64,000 nt of DNA from a virus. The notes beneath the pieces were generated by a model. The model saw only the letters and a program-made list of their open reading frames with translations, ran no database searches and had not been told where the DNA came from. The position numbers and the translations under genes are program-made. Below are positions 40,218 through 48,148 of this stretch, piece after piece; within the stretch, counting starts at the first letter, position 1; each line of letters opens with the position of its first letter. The DNA is taken from positions 98,537-162,536 of IMG/VR virus record IMGVR_UViG_3300014720_000015. The stretch is one strand, 5' to 3'.

Positions 40218-40439
40218 ATGAAAAACGAACTACTTTCAATATTAACAAATCACATTCAAGATGATAATTTAGCAAACACCATTGCTGACGAAATTATTGT
40301 TCTATTAACAGAAAAAGCCAAATTACCAACAGATAAGGAAGTTTCAATGGCTCAAATATTTGGCGGGTTAAATCTAAAAGAATCGGCAATCTTTGAACGT
40401 GGGGTTAACTGGAGCAGAGACAAAATATTGGGAAAATAA
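40218..40439 (+). CDS. Hypothetical protein
   Basis: 73 residues, helical; seven bases after the previous stop. Unrecognised. Confidence 0.55.
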   Translation: MKNELLSILTNHIQDDNLANTIADEIIVLLTEKAKLPTDKEVSMAQIFGGLNLKESAIFERGVNWSRDKILGK

Positions 40440-40496
40440 TTTGGTTGTTTAAAATATTATTCTTATTTTTGTTTAACTAACTAAAAAAAAATAAGC

Positions 40497-40967
40497 ATGA
40501 ATATTTTTGTATTGGATTTGGATACAACCAAATGTGCGCAATATCACAATGACAAACATTGCGTAAAAATGATATTGGAAACAAGCCAAATTTTGTGTGG
40601 TGTCCATTGGATGACTGGCGGTGCGGCACCATATGGTTTATCGCATAAGAATCATCCATGTAGTATATGGGCAAGAACCTGTATTGAAAATTATGTTTGG
40701 CTTTGTGATTTAGGACTTGCTCTTTGTAAAGAGTACACATATCGATATGGTAAAAGACACAAAAGCCAAGACATTCTTGAATGGTGCATGATTAATTTAC
40801 CTGAGTTACCTGAATATGGTAATATCACGCCATTTGCTTTGGCTATGCCAGACGAATGCAAAATTGGTGATGCAGTTTCTTCATATCGTGAATATTATCG
40901 AATTCACAAAAAATCCTTTTGTGATTGGAAAAATCGCGAAACACCTGAATGGTTTTTGCCAGTTTAA
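40497..40967 (+). CDS. Conserved phage protein (DKHCVKM motif)
   Basis: 156 residues. FVLDLDTTKCAQYHNDKHCVKMILETSQIL, then HPCSIWARTCIENYVWL and EYTYRYGKRHKS. This is a recognisable family seen in many phages and large DNA viruses, usually left unnamed or compared with DNA-damage glycosylases. I do not assign a reaction. Confidence 0.65.
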   Translation: MNIFVLDLDTTKCAQYHNDKHCVKMILETSQILCGVHWMTGGAAPYGLSHKNHPCSIWARTCIENYVWLCDLGLALCKEYTYRYGKRHKSQDILEWCMINLPELPEYGNITPFALAMPDECKIGDAVSSYREYYRIHKKSFCDWKNRETPEWFLPV

Positions 40968-41003
40968 AAATTTATTTGTATATTTGTTTCATTAAAAAAA
41001 ACT

Positions 41004-41219
41004 ATGAATAGTCAGTTTAAAAATCAGGCATTGAATAATTTCGTAATGGAATCAAAAGAAATTAATCTCGAAGAGCGACCATATAAGGGTAAAGTTGGTG
41101 GGTATTCGATAGAGATGGTTATTAGCAAGACAGATAATGTATATGATTCTTTCATATATAAAAAAGAATCTGACAGAGATGAAGACCTTAAAATCTTGAT
41201 AGAACTTTTGTACAACTAA
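41004..41219 (+). CDS. Hypothetical protein
   Basis: 71 residues, charged, with TTTGTATATTTG upstream (about 40976). Unrecognised. Confidence 0.55.
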   Translation: MNSQFKNQALNNFVMESKEINLEERPYKGKVGGYSIEMVISKTDNVYDSFIYKKESDRDEDLKILIELLYN

Positions 41220-41233
41220 AAAGATTAATCATG

Positions 41234-42277
41234 ATGACTGAAAAAGTTTATAAATTCCCTTCAATTGAACAGCTCAGAACTGTAATTAAGGAGGTTAATC
41301 ATCGTATTAGATTTAGAGGTACAACTGAGAGTGGTGAACCAATATATGATGAGACTGAAGGCATTCTACCAACGTTAAAATTTCGTGGCAGTATCAAATT
41401 ACATGGTACGAATGCGTCAATAATTCGATTGAAAAATGAGCATGGTAACATCAAAACTCAAGTTCAATCCAGAACAAATATAATAACGCCATTAAAAGAT
41501 AATGCTGGGTTTGCTACATTTGTTACAACCATCGATGTTAATAAAATATTCGATTTAATTAAACGGAACGGTAGCGTTTCTGATTATAAGATTATTCAAG
41601 TCTATGGTGAATGGTGTGGCGGTAATATTCAAAAAGGTGTTGCCCTGAACGAGCTTGAAAAAATGTTTGTTATTTTTGCGATTAAGATTGATGGTTTATG
41701 GATGAAAGACTCTGAATTAAAAAATATTAAAATTCCTGAGCAAAAGATATATAACATTTTAGATTACCCAACTTTCGTTATTGACATTGATTTTAATAAT
41801 GTTAGTGAATCGGCTGAACTGATTTCTGACTACGTTGATAGTGTTGAGAATGAATGCCCAGTTGGTAAATCTTTTGGGGTATCTGGTACTGGTGAGGGTT
41901 TGGTATTTGTTTGTGTTACTGAAGGTTGGGGTGATTCTAGGTTTTGGTTTAAATCTAAAGGTGAGAAACACCAAAGCAGTAAGACCAAAACCAAAGTACC
42001 AATTGACATTGAACGAGTTAGCAATATAGATTCACTGGTTGATAATTTTTTGACTGAATCAAGGTTAAATCAAGGGCTTGATTATCTTAGGGAAAACCAT
42101 ATGGATATATCACGAAAGAGTACTGGTAATTATCTTCGTTGGATATTTGAAGATGTTGTTAAAGAAGAACTTGATACAATAACTGGCAACGGTTTTGAAC
42201 CAAAGGACATTAGTTCAGCATTATCAACCAAAGCCAGATTGTGGTTTTTTGAAAAAACGGATAATGTTTTTTTGTAA
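41234..42277 (+). CDS. T4 Rnl2-like RNA ligase
   Basis: 347 residues, close to T4 RNA ligase 2. Motif I SIKLHGTNASI, RTNIITP, VYGEWCGGNIQKGVAL (motif III/IIIa), GEGLVF (motif IV) and FWFKSKGEKH (motif V) are in order, and the C-terminal helical domain is present. Rnl2 seals nicks in double-stranded RNA. A second ligase beside the Rnl1-like one at 3968. Confidence 0.85.
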   Translation: MTEKVYKFPSIEQLRTVIKEVNHRIRFRGTTESGEPIYDETEGILPTLKFRGSIKLHGTNASIIRLKNEHGNIKTQVQSRTNIITPLKDNAGFATFVTTIDVNKIFDLIKRNGSVSDYKIIQVYGEWCGGNIQKGVALNELEKMFVIFAIKIDGLWMKDSELKNIKIPEQKIYNILDYPTFVIDIDFNNVSESAELISDYVDSVENECPVGKSFGVSGTGEGLVFVCVTEGWGDSRFWFKSKGEKHQSSKTKTKVPIDIERVSNIDSLVDNFLTESRLNQGLDYLRENHMDISRKSTGNYLRWIFEDVVKEELDTITGNGFEPKDISSALSTKARLWFFEKTDNVFL

Positions 42278-42281
42278 TTAA

Positions 42282-42443
42282 AAAAGCGACAGTTTTAAAA
42301 TTAGAAGTGTAGAAACTGTTGTTGATGGAGTGAAAAATGATAACGGAGTAAAATTTACGGTGAAAACTCAAAATAGTACTGTAGAGTTTGAAATTAGTGA
42401 TAAACAAGCAGAGTTGTTAGCGAAGTGGTTAAATTGTCGCTAA
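42282..42443 (+). pseudogene. 5'-truncated cassette gene
   Basis: An open frame of 53 codons with no start codon, ending FEISDKQAELLAKWLNCR just at the first attC-like site. It is protein-like, so it is probably the tail of a cassette whose start was lost where the array joins the ligase gene. Confidence 0.45.
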
Positions 42444-42507
42444 CGGTTGCAAATATGGGAAGTAAATTTTTTATTTCAAAATTTATTTCTTATATTTGTT
42501 GTTATAA
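42439..42507 (+). repeat. attC-like site 1
   Basis: GCTAACG at the left and GTTATAA at the right, with AAATAT/ATATTT inside, the imperfect inverted plan of an integron attC. It spans a TTATATTTG promoter-like box. Confidence 0.5.
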
Positions 42508-42539
42508 ATTAGTTAAAATAAAAAGATATGAGAGCATTT

Positions 42540-42598
42540 ACCTAACCAAATACGTATAATAGAAAGACAAGGAAATTACATATACACCTTGTTATAAG
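42540..42598 (+). repeat. attC-like site 2
   Basis: ACCTAAC fits the RYYYAAC box; GTTATAAG closes the right side; ACAAGG/CCTTGT pair inside. Between sites 1 and 2 only about 30 bases and a 5-codon frame exist, so this cassette is nearly empty. Confidence 0.45.
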
Positions 42599-42625
42599 TA
42601 GTTACAAACAATTAAAAAATTCATT

Positions 42626-42805
42626 ATGGAAACTTATTTTGAAACAAATGGAAAGAAAGGTGTTGTTCAAATTGGAGCGCACGTATTAAATGTATTATAT
42701 TATTTCACAGAAGATGACACAATTTATTGTAAAGTTGTTGGTGGGGATAACGACTTTAATGATGGGTATGAATTTTTTACACATTACAAATCATTACTCG
42801 TGTAA
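42626..42805 (+). CDS. Cassette protein
   Basis: 59 residues beginning METYFETNGKKGVV, probably a small beta-rich protein. It is followed by a short site, ACTTATAA...TTATAAAACG (42808-42830), that could be a collapsed attC. Unrecognised. Confidence 0.55.
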   Translation: METYFETNGKKGVVQIGAHVLNVLYYFTEDDTIYCKVVGGDNDFNDGYEFFTHYKSLLV

Positions 42806-42850
42806 TTACTTATAATATTTGTTATAAAACGTTTCATAAATTAAAATAAT

Positions 42851-43123
42851 ATGAGTAAAAAAAAAGAAAGAGTAAAACAAAGATGGGATTTACTCCAAAC
42901 CGAAATTAATAATTTAATTGATTCGATTATTTTTGAGTCATTTACAGAATGGAAAGATATTATTGAAAGTGAAATCATACGAATCATTAAGAAATATAAT
43001 GTCCTATCTTGGTATGGTAGAGAATGGAAGGTAATTACATCAATACATCCAATTTATAACGAATATACTTTTGATGTTAGAACAATTAAGGGACATTGGA
43101 GGGTTATGAAAATTGTTAAATGA
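42851..43123 (+). CDS. Cassette protein
   Basis: 90 residues, basic start (MSKKKERVKQRWDLL) and an aromatic C-terminal half. Unrecognised. Ends 8 bases before attC-like site 4, a typical cassette layout. Confidence 0.6.
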   Translation: MSKKKERVKQRWDLLQTEINNLIDSIIFESFTEWKDIIESEIIRIIKKYNVLSWYGREWKVITSIHPIYNEYTFDVRTIKGHWRVMKIVK

Positions 43124-43130
43124 AATGTTT

Positions 43131-43184
43131 TATAACGGTTGAGTGTAAAAAATCGTTTTAATGTTTTTTACACTTTGTTATAAG
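43131..43184 (+). repeat. attC-like site 4
   Basis: TATAACG, then GAGTGTAAAAAA pairing with TTTTTTACACT, then GTTATAAG. The terminal loop TCGTTTTAATG is identical in site 6. Unpaired bases differ on the two sides (5 against 2), as in the unpaired central spacer of real attC sites. Confidence 0.68.
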
Positions 43185-43215
43185 TATGTGTTTAAATTTT
43201 TATACCTTATAAAAA

Positions 43216-43578
43216 ATGATTAATATGATAAATAGAACTACAAAAAGATTGTTGAGTGCATCTCGACTTGGAGTTAACTTTGATTACGGTGATGGTCATC
43301 GTTGGATTAATTTTTACGAAGATGAAGTTACTGATAACGAAACAATGTATCAAAAACTTCAACGAAACAATATTCATCCTAATACAAAAGTTTATGGGAA
43401 TATTATTGACTGCTTAAACTTTGTTGATTTCCTATTGAAAAAAATGAATGAACCAACATTAGAAGAAAGGTTTGATGGATTTAATGATTGGGGATTTGAT
43501 GATGAATTTGTAGGGAATCATACACCTTGGGAAGATAGTGGAAGTGAAACGGATGAATATTTTGAGGAACGAATATAA
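43216..43578 (+). CDS. Cassette protein
   Basis: 120 residues, acidic, unrecognised. N terminus basic (MINRTTKRLLSASRL), C terminus very acidic (EDSGSETDEYFEER). ATG 43225 is an alternative start. Confidence 0.6.
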   Translation: MINMINRTTKRLLSASRLGVNFDYGDGHRWINFYEDEVTDNETMYQKLQRNNIHPNTKVYGNIIDCLNFVDFLLKKMNEPTLEERFDGFNDWGFDDEFVGNHTPWEDSGSETDEYFEERI

Positions 43579-43600
43579 AATTCATAAAAATTTAAACATT

Positions 43601-43736
43601 ACTTATAACGTTTTCGGGCTTTGCGTTCGGCAGGGCTTAGAAGCACTAAACTTGATTTGAAAAACTAAAATTTCATAATATGACAAAAGTAAATTTAAAC
43701 AACCAAACCCCTGCTGATGCAAAGCCCGTGTTAGCA
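43601..43736 (+). repeat. attC-like site 5 with long terminal structure
   Basis: CTTATAACG, then CGGGCTTTGC (43615-43624) pairing perfectly with GCAAAGCCCG (43719-43728), inner CAGGG/CCCTG, closing GTTAGCA. The 80-base terminal part contains the ATG of the next ORF. Confidence 0.68.
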
Positions 43737-43883
43737 GATAGTAAAATTGCCGTTGGTGATAAAGTAAGAATTGATAAAGGAACTAAGCCTATCTTAACAG
43801 TACAGCACATTATTGGTAAGGTAGTTTGGTTTGAAGAAACGAATGATAATTGCTTCCTTGATGAGTGTACAAAGGTTGGGTAG
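43680..43883 (+). CDS. Cassette protein overlapping attC site 5
   Basis: 67 resid from ATG 43680, but the first 16 codons lie in the attC-like site. GTG 43728 inside the right box would give 51 residues, starting just where the cassette begins, and may be the original start. Core KIAVGDKVRIDKG...ILTVQHIIGKVVWFEE looks like a small beta-barrel. Confidence 0.5.
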   Translation: MTKVNLNNQTPADAKPVLADSKIAVGDKVRIDKGTKPILTVQHIIGKVVWFEETNDNCFLDECTKVG

Positions 43884-43897
43884 GCAATTTTATTTCT

Positions 43898-43952
43898 GCT
43901 AACGTTTTGTGTATAAAAAATCGTTTTAATGTTTTTTATACGCTGTTATAAG
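43898..43952 (+). repeat. attC-like site 6
   Basis: GCTAACG, GTATAAAAAA/TTTTTTATAC stem, loop TCGTTTTAATG, GTTATAAG. Same loop as site 4, while the stems differ by a compensatory-looking change. Confidence 0.68.
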
Positions 43953-43991
43953 TATGTAAAATAAAAATTATACAAATTAAAAAATAAAAAT

Positions 43992-44162
43992 ATGGACGAA
44001 GAACAAAAAAAATCGGAAGAAATGTTTATACTGATGAAAATTGGTAAAATGACAATAACTGAAATAAATACATTGACAGATAAGGAAAGATTTTTTTTAT
44101 CTAAATGGTTTAAAGAAAGTTTAGAAACAGAACAACGCATTATGAAAGAAAGATATAGATAA
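43992..44162 (+). CDS. Cassette protein
   Basis: 56 residues, helical (MDEEQKKSEEMFILM...KWFKESLETEQRIM). Unrecognised. Lies neatly between sites 6 and 7. Confidence 0.58.
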   Translation: MDEEQKKSEEMFILMKIGKMTITEINTLTDKERFFLSKWFKESLETEQRIMKERYR

Positions 44163-44176
44163 TTTTTATTTTATTA

Positions 44177-44308
44177 CTTATAACGTTATTTGGCTTTACG
44201 TAGGTGGGGCTAAATAGCACAAAACTTTCAACCTGCACAAAAGATTATTAAAAGCACGTAAGCTGGGTTTAAACGCTAACCCCCACTTGCGTAAAACCAA
44301 TGTTAGCA
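44177..44308 (+). repeat. attC-like site 7
   Basis: TATAACG, TTGGCTTTACG pairing with CGTAAAACCAA, an inner GTGGGG/CCCCCAC stem and closing GTTAGCA. About 130 bases, within the known attC range. Confidence 0.68.
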
Positions 44309-44320
44309 CCAGTTTTTATT

Positions 44321-44524
44321 ATGGAAAATCAACCAGTTCAAGAAAAAGTAAAAGTAGGCACAGAATCGCTAAAATCATTAGCCATCTATCTTTCGGGATT
44401 AAAAGATGGTAAAGGTAATTTGTTACCATTAGGCACTATTGTTTTAGAAGACCTTTGGAATGCTATCAGTTATTTAGATGGTGATGTACGGTTCACGGCT
44501 AAACGTGATGATAAGGTTCGCTAA
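44321..44524 (+). CDS. Cassette protein
   Basis: 67 residues from ATG 44321, just after the attC right box: MENQPVQEKVKVGTESLKSL, then LPLGTIVLEDLWNAISYLDGD. Unrecognised. An upstream in-frame ATG at 44300 lies inside the attC box. Confidence 0.58.
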   Translation: MENQPVQEKVKVGTESLKSLAIYLSGLKDGKGNLLPLGTIVLEDLWNAISYLDGDVRFTAKRDDKVR

Positions 44525-44531
44525 AATTGGT

Positions 44532-44661
44532 GCTAACGTTAAATGTATGAAATGTAGGCGGATAGGAACTACTGCCTTATCAACCTACACAAAATTAAAT
44601 AGAAAGTAGAAAAGTATAAACCTGCACTAAAACAGCCTATATTTTATACATATTGTTAGGC
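44532..44661 (+). repeat. attC-like site 8
   Basis: GCTAACG, AATGTATGAAAT against ATTTTATACAT, inner GTAGG/CCTAC, and closing GTTAGGC, which is the canonical integron GTTRRRY core box. Confidence 0.68.
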
Positions 44662-44686
44662 GTATGTGCTTTTAAATCAAAAAAAT

Positions 44687-44863
44687 ATGATACAAATTAG
44701 ATGGTATGAAAGATTAACAATTAGTGTAATACTTTGCTCTGTGGCATTTTTAGTATGGCACTTCGGGTTCAAAACAAATGATTGGATTAGTTTTTCAATC
44801 GGTTCATTTGGTTGGCAACTAATTGACCAAATAGTTTACACGATTAGATTCAGGCGTTTGTAG
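44687..44863 (+). CDS. Cassette membrane protein
   Basis: 58 residues from ATG 44687; one membrane segment (ISVILCSVAFLVWHFGF) and a basic end. Followed by GCCTAAC (44870-44876), the left box of a ninth site whose right part is missing. Confidence 0.55.
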   Translation: MIQIRWYERLTISVILCSVAFLVWHFGFKTNDWISFSIGSFGWQLIDQIVYTIRFRRL

Positions 44864-44925
44864 CATTACGCCTAACTAGTATATATATGTAATAATTTAT
44901 AATCAATTAATTATCAATAAGTTAT

Positions 44926-45525
44926 ATGGCTAAAAACCAAAAAATTATAAAGATTTGCACTGAAAAGTTTATATTTTTGAATTACTCGAAAAGAACTAGT
45001 GATATATATCTATGCTATATCAAGCAATTTTTAGATAGTTTAAACGATATACAAATAATCCATTGTAATTCAAAACATTTCCAATATTTCATTGATAATT
45101 ATAAATTCACGTCTATATCACAACAAAACCAAGTTATCAACGCAATCAGGTTCTTATATAAGTACGGTTTGAACAAAAAATATGATAAAGTAAGTTTCAA
45201 ACGTCCTAAAAAAGAAAAGAAACTACCTCGTGTTATTGACGGTGATGTTCTAAAACAAAAAATTGAAACAATCACAAATATTAAACATAGAACAATCCTC
45301 ACATTAGCATATTCAGTAGGTTCTTGTCAAAGAATATTTAAAAAATATATTGATAATGATAAGTCATTCCATAGCCTGAGACATTCATGTTTTACTAATT
45401 TGTTGGAGAACGGAACAAACCTTCGGACAATTCAAGTGATAGCAGGGCACTCATCATCAAAAACTACAGAAATATACACACACATTTCAAAAAAAGCGTT
45501 AGAAAACGTTGTATTACCTATTTAA
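44926..45525 (+). pseudogene. Tyrosine recombinase / integron-type integrase with internal deletion
   Basis: 199 residues against about 280-330 expected. The N-terminal core-binding domain is whole (SQQNQVINAIRFLYKYGL, KKLPRVID), as is the C-terminal HSLRHSCFTNLLENGT...IAGHSSSKTTEIYTHIS with His/Arg/His/Tyr. Between LTLAYSVG and CQRIFKKY the part bearing the first catalytic Arg and the Lys is gone, without a frameshift. Such an enzyme should not recombine. Same strand as the cassettes and directly after them. Confidence 0.75.
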
Positions 45526-45538
45526 TTTTGTATATTTG
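45510..45538 (+). promoter_or_regulatory. TTG / TATATTTG promoter
   Basis: TTG near 45509 and TATATTTG at 45531, only five bases before ATG 45543; the transcript would be almost leaderless. Confidence 0.55.
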
Positions 45539-45542
45539 CATT

Positions 45543-45989
45543 ATGATAGAAGCCAATGATAATATAATCATATCCTTTAAAAATAGGTCAATAGATATCG
45601 ATAAGCCAATTAAAGTTTATCGAAACCTACATAAAAAAGGTAAATGGTACTCAATTAAACAAGATAATCTGGTCGTTGCTCACGCACAAAGATTATGTTT
45701 GTCAAAACCTAGATTTTTAATTAACCAATCTGGTAAAAAGAGAGCCATCAAAGAACAACAAAGAAATGTTCACGCCTTTATTGTTGGCTACTTGAGAAAA
45801 TCTGGTATGGGTACAACGGCAATTGATAAACTACCAGCAAAAATTGAATATGACCCATTTAATAAACATGGTTTTTTTTGTGATAATTTAACAATTAATA
45901 GGTTGGAAGTCTTATCGGCAGAATTCTGTGTTATAAATGAAAATGGCGTAAGTGCCGCATATTTAGGAGAAACAAAAATATTAAAGTAA
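45543..45989 (+). CDS. Hypothetical protein
   Basis: 148 residues, basic, with KGKWYSIKQDNLVVAHAQRL and a KRAIKEQQRNVHAF segment. Unrecognised. Starts a run of tightly packed small genes. Confidence 0.6.
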   Translation: MIEANDNIIISFKNRSIDIDKPIKVYRNLHKKGKWYSIKQDNLVVAHAQRLCLSKPRFLINQSGKKRAIKEQQRNVHAFIVGYLRKSGMGTTAIDKLPAKIEYDPFNKHGFFCDNLTINRLEVLSAEFCVINENGVSAAYLGETKILK

Positions 45990-46177
45990 TGGAGTTTAAA
46001 TTAGTCGAAGAACAAGAAGTCAAACTTAAAGAATGGCAAGAGAAAATAAAAGAAATATTTGGAAAATATGGCTTGTATGATTTCATATTTACACCAAACG
46101 GAATTGGAACGGCTGTAAAAGTGCGTTCACATTTAACTAAAACTGAATTGGACTTAACAGACGTTGACAAATGGTAG
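45989..46177 (+). CDS. Hypothetical protein
   Basis: 62 residues, helical N terminus; overlaps the previous stop (TAATG) and the next start. Confidence 0.55.
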   Translation: MEFKLVEEQEVKLKEWQEKIKEIFGKYGLYDFIFTPNGIGTAVKVRSHLTKTELDLTDVDKW

Positions 46178-46353
46178 AAAAAAAAATTAAAACTTGGCGA
46201 GTACATTTCTATAAGGACAAAGAAAGAACAACTCTAGACCATATGGATATTGAAGCTGAAAGACTATTTGAGTTAGATGATTTGTTACAAACAAAATATT
46301 TGTACCGATATCAATATGACTCAATAGTTAGGATTGATACACTTTTTGATTAA
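46171..46353 (+). CDS. Hypothetical protein
   Basis: 60 residues, charged, unrecognised; part of the overlapping chain. Confidence 0.55.
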   Translation: MVEKKIKTWRVHFYKDKERTTLDHMDIEAERLFELDDLLQTKYLYRYQYDSIVRIDTLFD

Positions 46354-46369
46354 TTAATTATTTTAAAAT

Positions 46370-46921
46370 ATGAGAACAATTAGAATTAAAATTTATGGTT
46401 ATGGGGGTGAATTAACTGCTGGTACATTATCAGATGATGCTTACATGAATATGTTGGATTATGATAGTGAAAACGGTATCCAAAATTTAGAATGGTACGA
46501 AATGGACGATTTAGTACATGCTTATGGTGTACATCCAGATGGTGCTGTTATTGAAGTAATCGATGTTGATACTGATGAAGTGATATATGAAGGTGAATTA
46601 GGTGAGTTGAATGGAGACCCATTTGACTTGGATGAATTGTATTTTGAACCAACCGAAGATAATATAATAGTTTGTTTAAATAGTGAAAAGGGATTGTTTT
46701 TTGACGGTACAATTGAATTGGGTGACGATGACGAATTTGACATTGAAAATATTAAATTGACGTTAAAAGACATTCTAATCGAAGATGAGGGACAAGACTT
46801 ATCTGTCGGTCATGAAATTGTCAATGAGGTTACTTATAACGGTGAAGAAATAGATAATATGGGTGGTGAAACCAGAGGTAAATCATTCGATGTACATTTT
46901 TTTCCAAAATATGAGCAATGA
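46370..46921 (+). CDS. Very acidic hypothetical protein
   Basis: 183 residues, about a third Asp/Glu. Could be a DNA mimic by charge, but no family match is seen. Beta-rich C terminus. Confidence 0.6.
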   Translation: MRTIRIKIYGYGGELTAGTLSDDAYMNMLDYDSENGIQNLEWYEMDDLVHAYGVHPDGAVIEVIDVDTDEVIYEGELGELNGDPFDLDELYFEPTEDNIIVCLNSEKGLFFDGTIELGDDDEFDIENIKLTLKDILIEDEGQDLSVGHEIVNEVTYNGEEIDNMGGETRGKSFDVHFFPKYEQ

Positions 46922-47142
46922 TGTTTCCAAAATTTGATAAGTGGCTGAAATTTAGAGGTGGTAAATTGAAAAATTATTACTATGGGACAATGACAACAAT
47001 ATTTGGAATTTTAGCCTTACTATTTTCTGGCATTACGTACTCCGCGCTTTTCACCGCTAGAGTTGACATATTTGTAATATCTTTGGCAATGTCGATTGCA
47101 TTTGCTATTAATCTATTTGAAAATTTTGATAATATTAACTGA
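46918..47142 (+). CDS. Two-segment membrane protein
   Basis: 74 residues; basic start (MMFPKFDKWLKFRGGK) and two hydrophobic segments (TTIFGILALLFSGITYSALF and FVISLAMSIAFAINLF). Unrecognised. Confidence 0.58.
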   Translation: MMFPKFDKWLKFRGGKLKNYYYGTMTTIFGILALLFSGITYSALFTARVDIFVISLAMSIAFAINLFENFDNIN

Positions 47143-47144
47143 AA

Positions 47145-47345
47145 ATGGAAATAGAACGGAATATTAACGGTATACAATTAAAGTTTGAGGTCACTGATGA
47201 CGAAATAATTCAATCTTTCACAAAAAGACCGATTGATGAAAGAGTTGTATTTTTTCGAAAATTGGCCAAAGCCGATTTAAAATCTTTTCTGGAGATATTG
47301 CAGATAATCGACATTTTTAACATTTTAAGACCACTAAAAAAATGA
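47145..47345 (+). CDS. Hypothetical protein
   Basis: 66 residues, alpha/beta, unrecognised; overlaps the next gene by 4 bases. Confidence 0.55.
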   Translation: MEIERNINGIQLKFEVTDDEIIQSFTKRPIDERVVFFRKLAKADLKSFLEILQIIDIFNILRPLKK

Positions 47346-47686
47346 AAATTAACAAAAATCATGTTGTTAAATGTGAAATTGAAAAAGAACATAACAACGA
47401 AGAATATTCTTGGTTTAAACCTATTAACATTTTTGGTTTAACAATTAAAGATGGTGCTTTTAGTAATGGTTACAACTCTTATACTTTAGAGGAAGCCGAA
47501 AATCACAATAAGTTTACTGTTAAATATAGTGATGATGATAAACCATATTTAGTAAACAAGGCTAAATTAACCATTTATTTGTCAAATCGGCACTATGAAA
47601 TCAAATATTTTTTGAATGATTTCCAATTACGTCAATTCGTTGAACAAAACTTAATTGGTGATAATTGGTTTGATTTTTTCGATTGA
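47342..47686 (+). CDS. Hypothetical protein
   Basis: 114 residues, beta-rich, unrecognised. Its end converges with and overlaps the minus-strand metallopeptidase gene. Confidence 0.58.
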   Translation: MKINKNHVVKCEIEKEHNNEEYSWFKPINIFGLTIKDGAFSNGYNSYTLEEAENHNKFTVKYSDDDKPYLVNKAKLTIYLSNRHYEIKYFLNDFQLRQFVEQNLIGDNWFDFFD

Positions 47687-48091
47687 TTCAAATATATGTG
47701 GGTTATCCTGACCATAGGTTCTCATAATGATACCAGCAATAGCATTAGCTTCATTTTCGATGTCTGAACCAGTTTCACCATCAGTACCATCGTTTTTTAG
47801 CTTACCGTTTTGTTTTTGTTGATAATGAACCAACTCATGGGCAAGACTTCTCATAACATCGCCCAGACTACGATTACCCATATAAACGACAATTTCATCA
47901 TTAACAATGTCATTATGCGCATAAGTCTTAGTTTTAGACTTGTCTTTTGTTAATTCTATTTTAGGTAAATCAGTTAATTCTAAGTAATCTTTACAGTATT
48001 GAACAAAATCATTAAAAGATTCTGTTCGACCATAAGATTCAGTTTTTTTTAAATTTTCCTTTAATATATGTCTAATTCGGTTAACGCCCAT
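47651..48091 (-). CDS. Zinc metallopeptidase
   Basis: 146 residues. SLAHELVHYQQ carries the HExxH zinc site, with IENEANAIAG as the likely third ligand about 30 residues on. It begins MGVNRIRHILKENLKK, an amphipathic leader, and CATATTTATTATTATG overlaps its start on the minus strand. Possible roles are virion protein processing or host-cell entry; not determined. Confidence 0.72.
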   Translation of the reverse strand: MGVNRIRHILKENLKKTESYGRTESFNDFVQYCKDYLELTDLPKIELTKDKSKTKTYAHNDIVNDEIVVYMGNRSLGDVMRSLAHELVHYQQKQNGKLKNDGTDGETGSDIENEANAIAGIIMRTYGQDNPHIFESIEKIKPIITN

Positions 48092-48129
48092 AATAATAAA
48101 TATGGGGAAAATTTTGTTTAATTAAAATA

Positions 48130-48142
48130 TATTTTGTATATT
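48130..48142 (+). promoter_or_regulatory. TATATTTG promoter
   Basis: TTTTGTATATTTGTGC just before ATG 48149. Confidence 0.5.
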
Positions 48143-48148
48143 TGTGCA

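Noticed and set aside
42278-44900. Ordinary intergenic terminators explaining the inverted repeats
   Set aside because: The repeats lack T runs, have paired TAAC/GTTA boxes at fixed ends, share an identical loop in two copies and alternate with ORFs, which terminators do not explain.
46370-46921. DNA-mimic anti-restriction protein
   Set aside because: Only the acidic composition supports this; no recognised Ocr/ArdA-like motif is visible.
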